64,000 nt of DNA, from assembly GCF_038725785.1 (NCBI RefSeq), contig NZ_CP109796.1, positions 7,502,501 through 7,566,500 of the forward strand. Reading direction: 5' to 3'. This document shows positions 1 through 8,318 of the stretch, in pieces. A program made the translations under genes and the position numbers. The first letter of the stretch is position 1. Each line of letters starts with the position of its first letter. The notes under the pieces were generated by a model. The model did no database searches, was not told the origin of the DNA, and saw nothing but the letters and a program-made list of their open reading frames with translations. The DNA is from Termitidicoccus mucosus. Lineage in GTDB: Bacteria; Verrucomicrobiota; Verrucomicrobiia; Opitutales; Opitutaceae.

Positions 1-583
1 ATTCGCCGACGCGGCCGAGCCAGCCGTCGGGGATGTCGCGCGCCACGCCGCCGATGCGGCTGTAGCTGGTGGTGAAGCGCGCCCCGGTCAGCTCCTCGAA
101 AAGCGTGTAGAGTTTTTCGCGCTGGGTGAAGCACCACAGCATCACCGACCACGCGCCGACATCGAGCGAGAACGCGCCCAGCCCGACCAGATGCGACGAG
201 ATGCGCGCCAGTTCGCAGGTGACCACGCGGATGGCCTGGCAACGCGGCGGCACCTCTAGCCCGGCGAGGCGCTCGACCGCGATGGCGTAGGCGGCGTTGT
301 TGGCGAGCGGCGCGAGATAATCGAGACGGTCCGTGTAGGGCACGAACTGGTTGTAGGTCATGTTCTCGGCGATTTTCTCGTCGCCGCGGTGCAGGTAGCC
401 GATGACCGGGTCGCACTTCGTGATGGTGTCGCCGTCGAGTTCGAGTTGCAGGCGCAGCACGCCGTGCGTGGACGGGTGCGAGGGTCCGATGGAGAGCGAC
501 ATTTTCTCGTTCTCAAACTCGTCGTGGTCGGCGGCCTGCGCGGCGCGGGCGGCGTTGTCGGGAAAGGTGAACTCGGTGGACAT
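1..583 (-). CDS. nuoD: NADH-quinone oxidoreductase subunit D (partial, N-terminal part)
   Basis: This is the 49-kDa subunit of complex I, part of the peripheral arm that carries electrons from NADH towards quinone. Only the first 194 codons are in the window; the gene continues past the left edge. The translation starts MSTEFTFPDNAARAAQ and contains the family hallmarks SIGPSHPSTHGVLRL (about residues 31-45), PVIGYLHRGDEKIAE, and YTDRLDYLAP with the conserved quinone-site region. A later IGGVARDIPDGW segment is also typical. The ATG at 583 is the first start in the frame and sits downstream of nuoC, in the same direction, so nuoB-nuoC-nuoD form one leftward operon. The 160-bp gap to nuoC is unusually wide for a nuo operon and is filled by an AT-rich inverted repeat. 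Confidence 0.95.
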   Translation of the reverse strand, partial: MSTEFTFPDNAARAAQAADHDEFENEKMSLSIGPSHPSTHGVLRLQLELDGDTITKCDPVIGYLHRGDEKIAENMTYNQFVPYTDRLDYLAPLANNAAYAIAVERLAGLEVPPRCQAIRVVTCELARISSHLVGLGAFSLDVGAWSVMLWCFTQREKLYTLFEELTGARFTTSYSRIGGVARDIPDGWLGRVGE

Positions 584-584
584 G

Positions 585-741
585 AAAAATTACGAATTAC
601 GAATTACAAATGACGAATGGTTCCGGCCGGCGCGGGCCGGAGGGATTCTGTCACGGGCTGTGGCAAGTGTGAGGGAAACATCATTGAGGCAAGTCATGCT
701 GATTCTAACTCCTAATTTGTCATTCGGCATTCGTCATTTTT
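585..741. repeat. AT-rich imperfect inverted repeat in the nuoC-nuoD gap
   Basis: Positions 585-613 and 713-741 are imperfect inverted copies of about 29 bp built from the unit ACGAATTAC/GACGAATG. The spacer of about 100 bp is GC-rich. The element fills the whole nuoC-nuoD gap and ends next to the nuoC stop. It resembles the repeat in the opcA-zwf gap at 6510-6666, so it is probably a dispersed intergenic element rather than a nuo-specific regulator. Confidence 0.7.
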
Positions 742-743
742 CC

Positions 744-1370
744 TCAGTCGCGAGGCTTCGCGGCGGCTTCGTTCCAGCTTTCGTCTTTCGCGCGCGGTTC
801 GGACGTGCCCATGTTGAGGCCGCCGGGCGTGGCGGTGAACGGGCCGCCGGCCATCGGGGCGGCGATGACCTTCGTGTTCACGACCGAGCCCACGTCGGCA
901 TCCCAAAGCTCGGTCTCGACGCCGGCCAGCGGAAATTCCTTGCGGAGCGGGTGATGCGCGTAGCCGTCCCACATCAGGATGCGGCGGAGGTCGGGATGGC
1001 CGGTAAACGTCACGCCGAGCAAATCGTAGGTTTCGCGTTCATGCCAGTTGGCCGCGGGCCAGAGCCCGGTCACGGTGGGCATTTCCGGCTCGGTGTCGCT
1101 CGCGCAATCGGCGGCGACGCGCAGGTAGTCGTGGGTGGCGTGCGAAAACACATGCCACACCACGGTGAAACGGGGGGACGCCCCCGCCGCCCAGTCGATG
1201 GCCGTGAGGTCGGCGAGATGGTCAAACCCATGCTCGTCGCGCAGGCAGCGCAGCAGGGCGACGGCGTCGGCGGCGGGCACGTTGATGGCGGGCAGGTCGG
1301 CCGAGGCGCGCGGCGTGACGCGGGGGAAACGGGCTTGGAGGGCGGTGATGACGTCGGCGATGGCGGGCAT
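744..1370 (-). CDS. nuoC: NADH-quinone oxidoreductase subunit C
   Basis: Complex I 30-kDa subunit, a soluble peripheral-arm protein that contacts NuoD and NuoB. The 208-residue product starts MPAIADVITALQARFP and has the 30-kDa signature at about residues 110-145: ERETYDLLGVTFTGHPDLRR followed by ILMWDGYAHHPLRKEFPL. The open frame runs further upstream through the nuoB overlap region, but the ATG at 1370 fits the family N-terminus and lies 38 bp after the nuoB stop. After the signature there is a C-terminal tail of about 60 residues (FTATPGGLNMGTSEPRAKDE region) with no clear motif. It is co-transcribed with nuoB and nuoD. Confidence 0.94.
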   Translation of the reverse strand: MPAIADVITALQARFPRVTPRASADLPAINVPAADAVALLRCLRDEHGFDHLADLTAIDWAAGASPRFTVVWHVFSHATHDYLRVAADCASDTEPEMPTVTGLWPAANWHERETYDLLGVTFTGHPDLRRILMWDGYAHHPLRKEFPLAGVETELWDADVGSVVNTKVIAAPMAGGPFTATPGGLNMGTSEPRAKDESWNEAAAKPRD

Positions 1371-1408
1371 GGGTCGTTGGAAAAAATTAAAAACTGCCGT
1401 GCGGGAAG

Positions 1409-1915
1409 TCACGACAGCAGTTGTTTGAGCGCGGGTTCTCGTTTGATCTTGGCCTGCATCTTGATGAGCGCGTCGAGCAACGCCTCCGGGCGCGGCGGGC
1501 AGCCGCTCACGTAAACATCGACCGGGATGATGCGATCCACGCCCTGGAGCGTCGCGTAGCTGCGATACATGCCGCCCGTGCTCGCGCACGCGCCCATGGC
1601 GATGACCCATTTCGGCTCGGCCATCTGGTCGTAAATGCGGCGCACGTGCGGGGCCATCTTGTAGGTGACGGTGCCGGCCACGATCATGCAGTCCGACTGG
1701 CGCGGCGAGAAGCGCATGACCTCCGCGCCGAAGCGAGCGATGTCGAACTTGGCCCCGCCCACGTGCATGAGCTCGATGGCGCAGCAGGCGAGTCCCATGG
1801 GCATGGGCCACACGGAGTTGGAACGCAGCCAGTTGATGACGGCGTCGAGCCGCGAGACGACGACATCGCCCTCGATTTTGGTGTTATATGCCAGTTCTGT
1901 GTTCGCGGAGACCAT
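1409..1915 (-). CDS. nuoB: NADH-quinone oxidoreductase subunit B
   Basis: Complex I PSST subunit, which carries the terminal 4Fe-4S cluster N2 that hands electrons to quinone. The 168-residue product has the N2 ligands: the tandem cysteines in [12 protein letters not shown], a third in [11 protein letters not shown] and a fourth in [17 protein letters not shown]. The ATG at 1915 ([13 protein letters not shown]) is chosen; a further 14 codons reach a TTG at 1957 but match nothing in the family. It is the first nuo gene here. nuoA, normally immediately upstream, is not in the next 300 bp, so this is a partial or split nuo locus. Confidence 0.94.
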   Translation of the reverse strand: MVSANTELAYNTKIEGDVVVSRLDAVINWLRSNSVWPMPMGLACCAIELMHVGGAKFDIARFGAEVMRFSPRQSDCMIVAGTVTYKMAPHVRRIYDQMAEPKWVIAMGACASTGGMYRSYATLQGVDRIIPVDVYVSGCPPRPEALLDALIKMQAKIKREPALKQLLS

Positions 1916-2241
1916 GTGTTTGAAAAAGGCAGGACGGACAAAGGTAGCTGCCAGCAAACCGCGTGCAAGGTCATTTAACCCTGAATCGGGCTTCCTCGCG
2001 CGCCGGCCTCGCCGTGATAACCTCTTGCGCGAGGGCCCCTTCTCCTCGGCGATGCGGGGCCATTTTCACAGGCCGCAAACAACCCGGTCCACCGCAAAAC
2101 AAGCGCCGCTTATGGTGCATTTGGCATGATTAAGGCGGATTCATGCCCGCCTCGTTCGGAGAAAGCCGGCTGCCCATCCCTGCCATCGGATACGCGCGGG
2201 CATGCCCGAAATGTCCGCGCCGCCAATCCGCGGGCCGCCTC
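1916..2241. other. Intergenic region upstream of nuoB, no gene seen
   Basis: This 326-bp stretch lies between the start of nuoB and the end of the Rnk-like gene. The open frames crossing it have no recognisable protein features and are out of step with either neighbour. It should hold the nuoBCD promoter, but no convincing promoter boxes, RNA or terminator could be picked out by eye. Confidence 0.4.
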
Positions 2242-2655
2242 TCAGCCCAGCACCGAGGGAAGCTTCGGGCCGTCGTCGGCCTCGCGGGTCACGCTTACGA
2301 TGAGCAGTTTTCGCTGCCCGCCGGGAGTTTTCCAAGCGAACTCGTCGCCTTGCGCGTAGCCGAGGATGGCCGTGCCGATGGGCGCGAGAATGGAGAGCCG
2401 GCCTTGTTCCAAGTCGGCGCGCTCAGGCATGACGAGCGTGTAAACATCAATGGAGCCGTCGGAGAGATCCTTCAACTCGACGCGCGAGCCAAGCGTGACA
2501 ATTCCGGCAGGCAGCGCGACGGCTTCGATCACGATGGCGCGGTCCAGTTCCCCGCGCAGCGGATGCGGCGTGCCGCCAAGCGTGGACAAAAGCTGCCGGA
2601 GCCGCGCATGGTCTTCGGTGGAAAGGTAGATGGGTTTCAGTGCGGGTGTGCTCAT
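2242..2655 (-). CDS. GreA/GreB C-terminal-domain protein, Rnk-like regulator
   Basis: The 137-residue protein begins MSTPALKPIYLSTEDHARL and ends in a GreA/GreB C-terminal fold: VELKDLSDGSIDVYTLVMP, then LSILAPIGTAILGYAQGDEF and WKTPGGQRKLLIVSV. It lacks the long N-terminal coiled coil that GreA pushes into the polymerase channel, and its short helical N-terminus fits the Rnk (regulator of nucleoside diphosphate kinase) family, which binds RNA polymerase without cleavage activity. The frame is open further upstream, but that extension is low-complexity Arg/Pro-rich sequence, so the ATG at 2655 is preferred. It stands alone between nuo and the sialidase-like gene. The role is inferred from the fold only. 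Confidence 0.85.
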   Translation of the reverse strand: MSTPALKPIYLSTEDHARLRQLLSTLGGTPHPLRGELDRAIVIEAVALPAGIVTLGSRVELKDLSDGSIDVYTLVMPERADLEQGRLSILAPIGTAILGYAQGDEFAWKTPGGQRKLLIVSVTREADDGPKLPSVLG

Positions 2656-3253
2656 GGTATTTATTGGATGAGGTTCGGTTGTTGTAGGTTGTGAACAGGC
2701 CGCGTTCGTGCGGAATGCGGCGAGGTCGTGAGGAAAAACGTCGGTGGATTCTCGGAGTGAATTCGCGCGGCGGTGCTGGCGAAACCGGGGTGGTGGAAAA
2801 GCAGCGGAGCGGCGGACGGCGCGCAGGCCCTCGTGCGACCGTTCCGGCAATCCCGCTCCCGCGAGTCAGCCGCGACCGGTCAGTCGGTGCTGACGGACGC
2901 AACCGGGCGGACCCCGCGTCGTGCGGCGTCCTGTTGTGCGTTAAATTGAATCCGGTTGTTCATCTCGGGCGAGGGGAATTCGTTTACCACACTCACTACG
3001 ATGATTTTGTCAAGGCGCGAGGGAAGCGCGCGCAACCAAGGATGAAGTCCGAACGGGGCGCCGCTCGGCGGAAACAATCCGGCACCAGGCAGGGCACGGC
3101 TTTATGGACACTTATCCCTTCGCGTGTTTTCGCGCCGTTTGCGGTTTGAAAAATGGTTTCCCCGGGTTCGATGATTCTCCGGTCAACCATTGACCCGACC
3201 CGATGTTGAAGAGGCGCCGCGCATGATTGAACGTTTGCCGTCACGCTTTCCCC
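2656..3253. other. Intergenic region, no convincing gene
   Basis: About 600 bp between two divergent genes (the Rnk-like gene leftward, the sialidase-like gene rightward). The open frames here are Arg/Gly-rich shadows with no domain-like features. Promoters for both flanking genes must lie here, but none could be assigned with confidence and no RNA gene was recognised. Confidence 0.35.
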
Positions 3254-4429
3254 ATGAGATTTCCCCGGTTGGTCTGTTTCCTTTTTCCCCTCGCGGCCAC
3301 GCTGGCTCACGGCGCATCGACGGAATCGCCGGCGGCGCAGCCCGGCATCGTGTTAAGCGAGCCGATTTTCACCGGCATCCCTTACCCGCAATCCAAGCCC
3401 GGGAAGCCCGGCGGCCCCGTCCAAGCCCAGTCTCACTCCTCGACCATCGTCGAAACCAAGTCGGGCCTCGTCGCCGCGTGGTTCGGCGGCACCAAGGAGG
3501 GCAACCCCGACGTGGGCATCTGGTTGTCGCGACAGGCCGGCGGCAAATGGACGCCGCCGGTCGAGGTGGCCAATGGCGCGGAAACCGAGGACCCCCGCGT
3601 GAACTGCCTCAACCCCGTCCTGTTTCAGGTGCCGGACGGGCCGCTGCTGCTTTTTTACCGGACGGGGAAATGGTGGCCTTACGTGAAGCGTTCGACGGAC
3701 GACGGCGTGACGTGGTCGAAGCCGGAGCGGTTATACAACGGCAATTTTGGCCCCATCAAAAACAAGCCCGTCCTGCTTCCCGACGGCTCCATTCTCAGCC
3801 CGGCCAGCACCGAGTTTTCCGGCTGGCCCGCGCCCGGCGCCACCGGCTGGGACAGTCGCATGTGGCGCGTCCAGTTCGAGCGCCTGGTCCTCACCGGCAA
3901 CCGTGCGGCCATCAAGGCCACCCAGTGGCAGGTCATCGGCCCGGTCAACGACGGCGCGATCGACGCCATCCAGCCGAGCATCCTCCTTCACCCCGGCAAC
4001 CGCCTCCAGGCGCTCGGCCGCACCGCGCAGGGCGGGATTTTCCAAATCTGGTCCGACGACGGAGGCCGCACTTGGGGCGAAATGACCCTGACCGGTTTGC
4101 CCAACCCCAATTCCGGCACCGACGCCGTCACCTTGAAGGACGGACGCCACCTGCTCGTCTATAACCACACCGGCCAGCGGCCCGAGGGCAAAAACGGCCC
4201 CCGCTCCCCGCTCAACGTCGCCGTCTCCGCCGACGGCAAAAACTGGAAGGGCGCGCTGGTGCTGGAGAACCAGCCCGGCGAGTTTTCCTACCCGGCGGTC
4301 ATCCAGACCGCCGACGGCCTCGTCCACATCACCTACACCTACCGCCGCCAGCACATCCGGCACGTGGTCGTGGACCCGGCGAAACTGGTCTTGCGGGACA
4401 TGGGCGACGGCAAATGGCCGGAGCAATAG
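3254..4429 (+). CDS. Exported sialidase-like BNR-repeat protein
   Basis: The 391-residue protein starts with a signal peptide (MRFPRLVCFLFPLAATLAHG, cleavage likely after AHG). The rest is a six-bladed propeller of the BNR/sialidase-like superfamily (BNR_2 type): HSSTIVETKSGLVAAWFGGT opens the first blade, and Asp-box-like elements appear as STDDGVTWSKP (about residue 148) and WSDDGGRTWGEM (about 267). Proteins of this type act outside the cytoplasm on sialylated or uronic-acid glycans, but the exact substrate cannot be read from the sequence. The frame opens at a TTG nine codons earlier; the ATG at 3254 places the signal peptide correctly. It is followed after 43 bp by a sialate O-acetylesterase relic, which supports a former host-glycan role. 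Confidence 0.85.
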   Translation: MRFPRLVCFLFPLAATLAHGASTESPAAQPGIVLSEPIFTGIPYPQSKPGKPGGPVQAQSHSSTIVETKSGLVAAWFGGTKEGNPDVGIWLSRQAGGKWTPPVEVANGAETEDPRVNCLNPVLFQVPDGPLLLFYRTGKWWPYVKRSTDDGVTWSKPERLYNGNFGPIKNKPVLLPDGSILSPASTEFSGWPAPGATGWDSRMWRVQFERLVLTGNRAAIKATQWQVIGPVNDGAIDAIQPSILLHPGNRLQALGRTAQGGIFQIWSDDGGRTWGEMTLTGLPNPNSGTDAVTLKDGRHLLVYNHTGQRPEGKNGPRSPLNVAVSADGKNWKGALVLENQPGEFSYPAVIQTADGLVHITYTYRRQHIRHVVVDPAKLVLRDMGDGKWPEQ

Positions 4430-4472
4430 CCGGACTCCTCCCGTTCGTTTCTGATTTTTGCCTCCGAACCCC

Positions 4473-5483
4473 ATGAGCGCACGGACGACACTTGCCCGCT
4501 GGTTTTCAATTCTTCCGGTTTTGGTCTTTGCCGCCATGCCGGCGGCGGACGCCCGTGCCGAACTTCGACTGCCTGCGATTTTTTCGGACCACGCGGTCTT
4601 GCAACGATCGGAAAACGTCCCGGTCTGGGGCTGGGCCGCCGCCGGCCAGCCGGTCACCGTCACGCTTGGCCCGGCGCGCGCCGCCGGTGGTGCGCGAAAC
4701 CGTGCCTCCCTCGGCCATCTACAACGGGATGATTCACCCGAACCGGTCCTTCGCCTTGCGCGGCGTGGTCTGGTATCAGGGCGAGTCAAACACGCCGCGC
4801 GCCGTGCACTATCACACTGTATTCAATGGATTGATACGCGACTGGCGCGAGCAGTGGGGGGTGGGCGACCTGCCTTTTTATTTCTGTCAGCTCGCCTCGC
4901 ATCACGCGAAGTCTGCCGACGCCGGCGCCCCGAGCACCTGGGCGGAATTGCGCGAGTCGCAGGCCCTCGCGCTCAAGCTGCCGGCCACCGGCATGGCGGT
5001 GCTCGTGGACATCGGGGAGGCCGGCGACATCCATCCGCGCAATAAGGCCGATGTCGGCGGGCGGCTTGCGCGCATCGCGCTGGCCAATGCCTACGGTCGG
5101 CCGGGCGCTTTTTCCGGCCCCGTCTTTGATTCGGCAATTGTTGAGGACGGGACTGTACGGGTGCGTTTTCGCGCAACGGACGGCGGCCTTGTTGAGCGGG
5201 AGTTGCCTGAGACTTATCAGCCGCGATCGCTTGACGCGGCGGTTGTCCCGCTGAAGCGCAACGCGCCCTTTGGCAAGCTGGAGGGCTTCACGATTTGCGG
5301 CGAGGACGGACGCTGGTGCTGGGCCGGGGCGAGCATCGAAGGCGATGAGGTTGTCGTCAGTTCGCCGTGCGATATGGGTGGGCTGACAATCCGACCTGCA
5401 ATCTTTATAACGGGGCGGGACTGCCCGCGGCGCCGTTCCGCTCCGACGATTTCCCGCTCTCGACGGCGGGCAAGCGGTATTGA
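4473..5483 (+). pseudogene. Sialate O-acetylesterase (SGNH family), internally deleted and frameshifted
   Basis: The start (MSARTTLARW, then a signal-like hydrophobic stretch ending ADARAEL) reads into the family N-terminus LPAIFSDHAVLQRSENVPVW. At about 4670 the match breaks off and resumes in a different frame at PPSAIYNGMIHPNRSFALRG and VVWYQGESN. About 200 residues of the usual middle are missing, including the GQSNM block with the catalytic serine. A second frame change at about 5365 is needed to recover the expected C-terminus ([18 protein letters not shown] and [12 protein letters not shown]), which ends at the TGA at 5481. With the nucleophile block gone the product cannot be active. 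Intact members, which are 500-650 residues, remove O-acetyl groups from sialic acids; it follows the sialidase-like gene in the same direction. Confidence 0.85.
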
Positions 5484-5519
5484 TCCGCATGACTTGCCGG
5501 GAGCGTGCCGTGGTGCAGG

Positions 5520-6506
5520 TCAGAAAAACATCGCCTCGCCGAGCGCATCCTCGGGGGAGAGGAGCGCGGCGGTGCCTTCCAGGGTGGTGTGGTTGTTGTT
5601 GTAACGGGTTTCGAAACAGGCGGAGTTTTTCGCGACGTTGGCGTGCCAGCGGAAGGAGCGGCGCGCCGGCGCGTCGTATTCGAAGGAGAGCGCGAGGGCG
5701 TCGGGATCGGATGCCGGTTGCGCGGTGCATTCGATGGACGCCGCATCGGCGCCGCAGGCGGCCGCGCGGTCGCGCGCCCAGCCGAGAAGGACGCGGCCCT
5801 CGGCGGCGAGGCGCGGGGCGGCTTGCACGCGGATGGCGCGAAGGCCGCCGGCGATGTCGGCGGGCGCGATGCCGCTGAGGTATTGGCCGATGGTCTGGCG
5901 GACGGGAAGGATGCGCGCGAAGGCGAGATCGCGCACGGCCTCGGGAGACGGCCAGGAAAAATCGAGAAAGCCGTCGGGCGCGACGGCGGAATCGAGGATG
6001 ACGCGGCGGGAGCGGCGCAGCAGGTATTGGTAGTCGTTCAGGCGGGTGGTGGAGGCGAAGCGGTGCGCCCAGTAATAAAGCGGGAGGTCGGTGGACAGGC
6101 AGATCGAGACTTGGTTTTCCAGGAACCGGCGCGCGCTCATGGGATAGGAGAGCATGACAAATTCGCAGCAACGGGTGTCGCCCTTGGATTTTCCGAGGTG
6201 GCATTCGCCGTAGATCTTGGCGCGGTAGTCGGTCGTGGTGTCGTCGATGGGGAGCGGGCAGAGGACGACGACGCGGCAGGGATAGCGGCGGGAAAAGTTG
6301 ACCGCGATCTGGAATTGCGCGGTGCCGTCGGCGGGCGTGGTGCCAAAGCCGAGGTGCAGGACGAGGTTGATCTGGGTGGCCTTGGCGTCGTCGCTTTCGG
6401 GCGCGGGGCGTCCGGCGATTTCGTAGTCGCCCCACATTTTCGCGAGGCCTTTGCTGATGGAGCCGACGGGAACGTCGAAACCGGGAAGGGCGTGGAAGAC
6501 GGACAT
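5520..6506 (-). CDS. opcA: Glucose-6-phosphate dehydrogenase assembly protein OpcA
   Basis: A 328-residue cytoplasmic protein starting MSVFHALPGFDVPVGSI. Recognisable OpcA features are NLVLHLGFGTTPADGTAQFQ, a Rossmann-like strand RRYPCRVVVLCPLP, and VSICLSTDLPLYYWAHRF, where the PLYYW block is typical. The gene follows zwf in the same direction, the arrangement found for OpcA in cyanobacteria and actinobacteria, where the protein activates or helps assemble glucose-6-phosphate dehydrogenase. The 163-bp gap to zwf is filled by a palindromic element. The next gene downstream (right-to-left) is the acetylesterase relic on the other strand, convergent, so opcA ends this operon. Confidence 0.88.
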   Translation of the reverse strand: MSVFHALPGFDVPVGSISKGLAKMWGDYEIAGRPAPESDDAKATQINLVLHLGFGTTPADGTAQFQIAVNFSRRYPCRVVVLCPLPIDDTTTDYRAKIYGECHLGKSKGDTRCCEFVMLSYPMSARRFLENQVSICLSTDLPLYYWAHRFASTTRLNDYQYLLRRSRRVILDSAVAPDGFLDFSWPSPEAVRDLAFARILPVRQTIGQYLSGIAPADIAGGLRAIRVQAAPRLAAEGRVLLGWARDRAAACGADAASIECTAQPASDPDALALSFEYDAPARRSFRWHANVAKNSACFETRYNNNHTTLEGTAALLSPEDALGEAMFF

Positions 6507-6509
6507 GGG

Positions 6510-6666
6510 AATGGACGATTTACGAATTACGATTTACGATTGGGCGCTGCCGCGCCGAGGGCAGGGAGAGAATGGGTGGCGTCACAGGCATGCGATTAGG
6601 TGTGGCGTGCGAGTTTTCAAGTGGGGGGATTTTCAATCGTAATTCGTAAATCGTAATTCGTCCATT
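6510..6666. repeat. Near-perfect 33-bp inverted repeat in the opcA-zwf gap
   Basis: Positions 6510-6542 and 6634-6666 are inverted copies of a tandem CGATTTACGAATTACGATTT-like unit, with a spacer of about 90 bp. The element occupies almost the whole gap between the zwf stop and the opcA start. It has the same architecture and a related motif to the element at 585-741. In RNA the two arms would pair into a long stem between the two cistrons, which could uncouple their expression. Confidence 0.8.
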
Positions 6667-6669
6667 CCC

Positions 6670-8214
6670 TCACGGTTGTCTCCAGTTGTGGTGATCGGCG
6701 GCGAGGAGCGCGTCGGAGGAGGCCGGGCCCCAGGAACCGGCGGCGTAGGCGTCCATGCCTTTGCGGCCGGCGGCGGTCCAGGCTTCGAGCACGGGCGTGT
6801 AGAGTTGCCACGAGGCCTCGGTCTCGTCGCCGCGGATGAAGAGGGTGCCGTCGCCGGTCATCGCGTCGAGGACGAGCCGCTCGTAGGCCTCGGGGGTGTC
6901 GGAGCCGAAGGTCGTGCTGTAGCGGAAGTTCATTTTCACGGGCTGCGTGCGGGTGGCGAGGCCGGGGACTTTGCCGTTGAAAATGAGGCCGAGCCCCTCG
7001 TCGGGCTGGATCTGGAAGGCGAGGGTGTTGGGCGCGAGGTTGATGTGCGCGCTTTCGGAAAAGATGGTCCCCGGCGGGCGTTTGAACTGTATCGCGATTT
7101 CGGATACGCGGCGGGCCATGCATTTGCCGGAGCGAAGGTAGAAGGGGACGCCCTGCCAGCGCCAGTTGTTGATGCAGAGGCGGATGGCGGCGTAGGTTTC
7201 GGTGGCGGATTCCGGGGAGATGCCCTCCTCTTCGAGGTAGCCCCTGACCTGTTTTCCGCCCATCATGCCGGAGGCGTATTGGGCGCGGGCGGTGTCGCCG
7301 CCGGGCGCGGGATCGAGGGGCTGGATGGCCTTGAGGACCTTGACCTTTTCGTCGCGCACGGCCTCGGCGTCGAAGGACACCGGCGGCTCCATCGCGGTGA
7401 GGGCGAGGAGCTGCATGGTGTGGTTTTGGATCATGTCGCGGAGCGCGCCGCTTTGCTCGTAGTAGCCGCCGCGGGTGCCGACGCCGACTTCCTCGGCGAC
7501 GGTGATCTGGACGTGGTCGATATAGTTGCGGTTCCAGAGGGGCTCGAAGATCGCGTTGGCGAAGCGCTGGACGAGCAGGCCTTGCACGGTTTCTTTGCCG
7601 AGATAGTGGTCGATGCGGTAAACTTGGTGTTCTTGGAAAACGGAGGCGATGGTGTGGTTCAGACCGCGGGCGGACTCGAGGTCGCGACCGAAGGGTTTTT
7701 CGATGATGATCTTCGAGTGGTGCGGCTGGCCGAGGTGGCGCGAGGCCAGGCCGCTGGAGCCGAGATGCGTGATGATGGGGGCGAAGACGGAAGGCGGGGT
7801 GGAGACGTAGAAGAGAACCTGCACGTCGCGTCCGAGTTTTTGCTCGATCGCGGCGATGTGCGCGGCGAGGCGGGTGAAGGCGGCGGAATCATCGTAGGCG
7901 CCGGCGACGTAGGAGGTGTTGGCGGCGATATGGCGCCAGACGTCGGGATTGAGTTCGCGGCGCGAGAACTCGCGGATGGCCTGCGTGGCGATTTCCCGGA
8001 ATTCGTCGTCGGGAATGGGTTTGCGGCCGTAGCCGACGAGGAAAAAATCGGCGGGAAGCAGGTTGTCGAAGCCCAGATTGTAAACGGCGGGGATGAGCTT
8101 GCGGGCGGTGAGGTCGCCGGACGCGCCGAAGATGACGACGACGGTGGGCGGGGTGCCGCGGTGCCGGCTGAGACCTTGGAGAAACGGATGGCGGGTGGAT
8201 TCGCTTTCGCTCAT
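6670..8214 (-). CDS. zwf: Glucose-6-phosphate 1-dehydrogenase
   Basis: The 514-residue enzyme oxidises glucose 6-phosphate with NAD(P)+ to 6-phosphogluconolactone, the entry step of the oxidative pentose phosphate pathway. The N-terminal dinucleotide-binding loop is VVIFGASGDLTARKLIPA (about residues 26-43). The substrate and catalytic signature YRIDHYLGKETVQGLLVQRF follows near residue 200, and the conserved IIIEKPFGRDL precedes it. Length is normal for the family. The open frame extends about 260 bp upstream, but MSESESTRHPFLQGLSRHRG at the ATG 8214 is the natural start. opcA follows in the same direction. nadD lies about 100 bp upstream, also leftward, and may share the promoter. Confidence 0.97.
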   Translation of the reverse strand: MSESESTRHPFLQGLSRHRGTPPTVVVIFGASGDLTARKLIPAVYNLGFDNLLPADFFLVGYGRKPIPDDEFREIATQAIREFSRRELNPDVWRHIAANTSYVAGAYDDSAAFTRLAAHIAAIEQKLGRDVQVLFYVSTPPSVFAPIITHLGSSGLASRHLGQPHHSKIIIEKPFGRDLESARGLNHTIASVFQEHQVYRIDHYLGKETVQGLLVQRFANAIFEPLWNRNYIDHVQITVAEEVGVGTRGGYYEQSGALRDMIQNHTMQLLALTAMEPPVSFDAEAVRDEKVKVLKAIQPLDPAPGGDTARAQYASGMMGGKQVRGYLEEEGISPESATETYAAIRLCINNWRWQGVPFYLRSGKCMARRVSEIAIQFKRPPGTIFSESAHINLAPNTLAFQIQPDEGLGLIFNGKVPGLATRTQPVKMNFRYSTTFGSDTPEAYERLVLDAMTGDGTLFIRGDETEASWQLYTPVLEAWTAAGRKGMDAYAAGSWGPASSDALLAADHHNWRQP

Positions 8215-8318
8215 GTGGATGGCGGAGAAGGGAAGGAGATGCAGAATGACCGGAAAGTTTCGGACGGGGCGAGGGAATGGCAAGCGGTTATGCGAAACAA
8301 ATTTGGAGGCGGCGGCCG

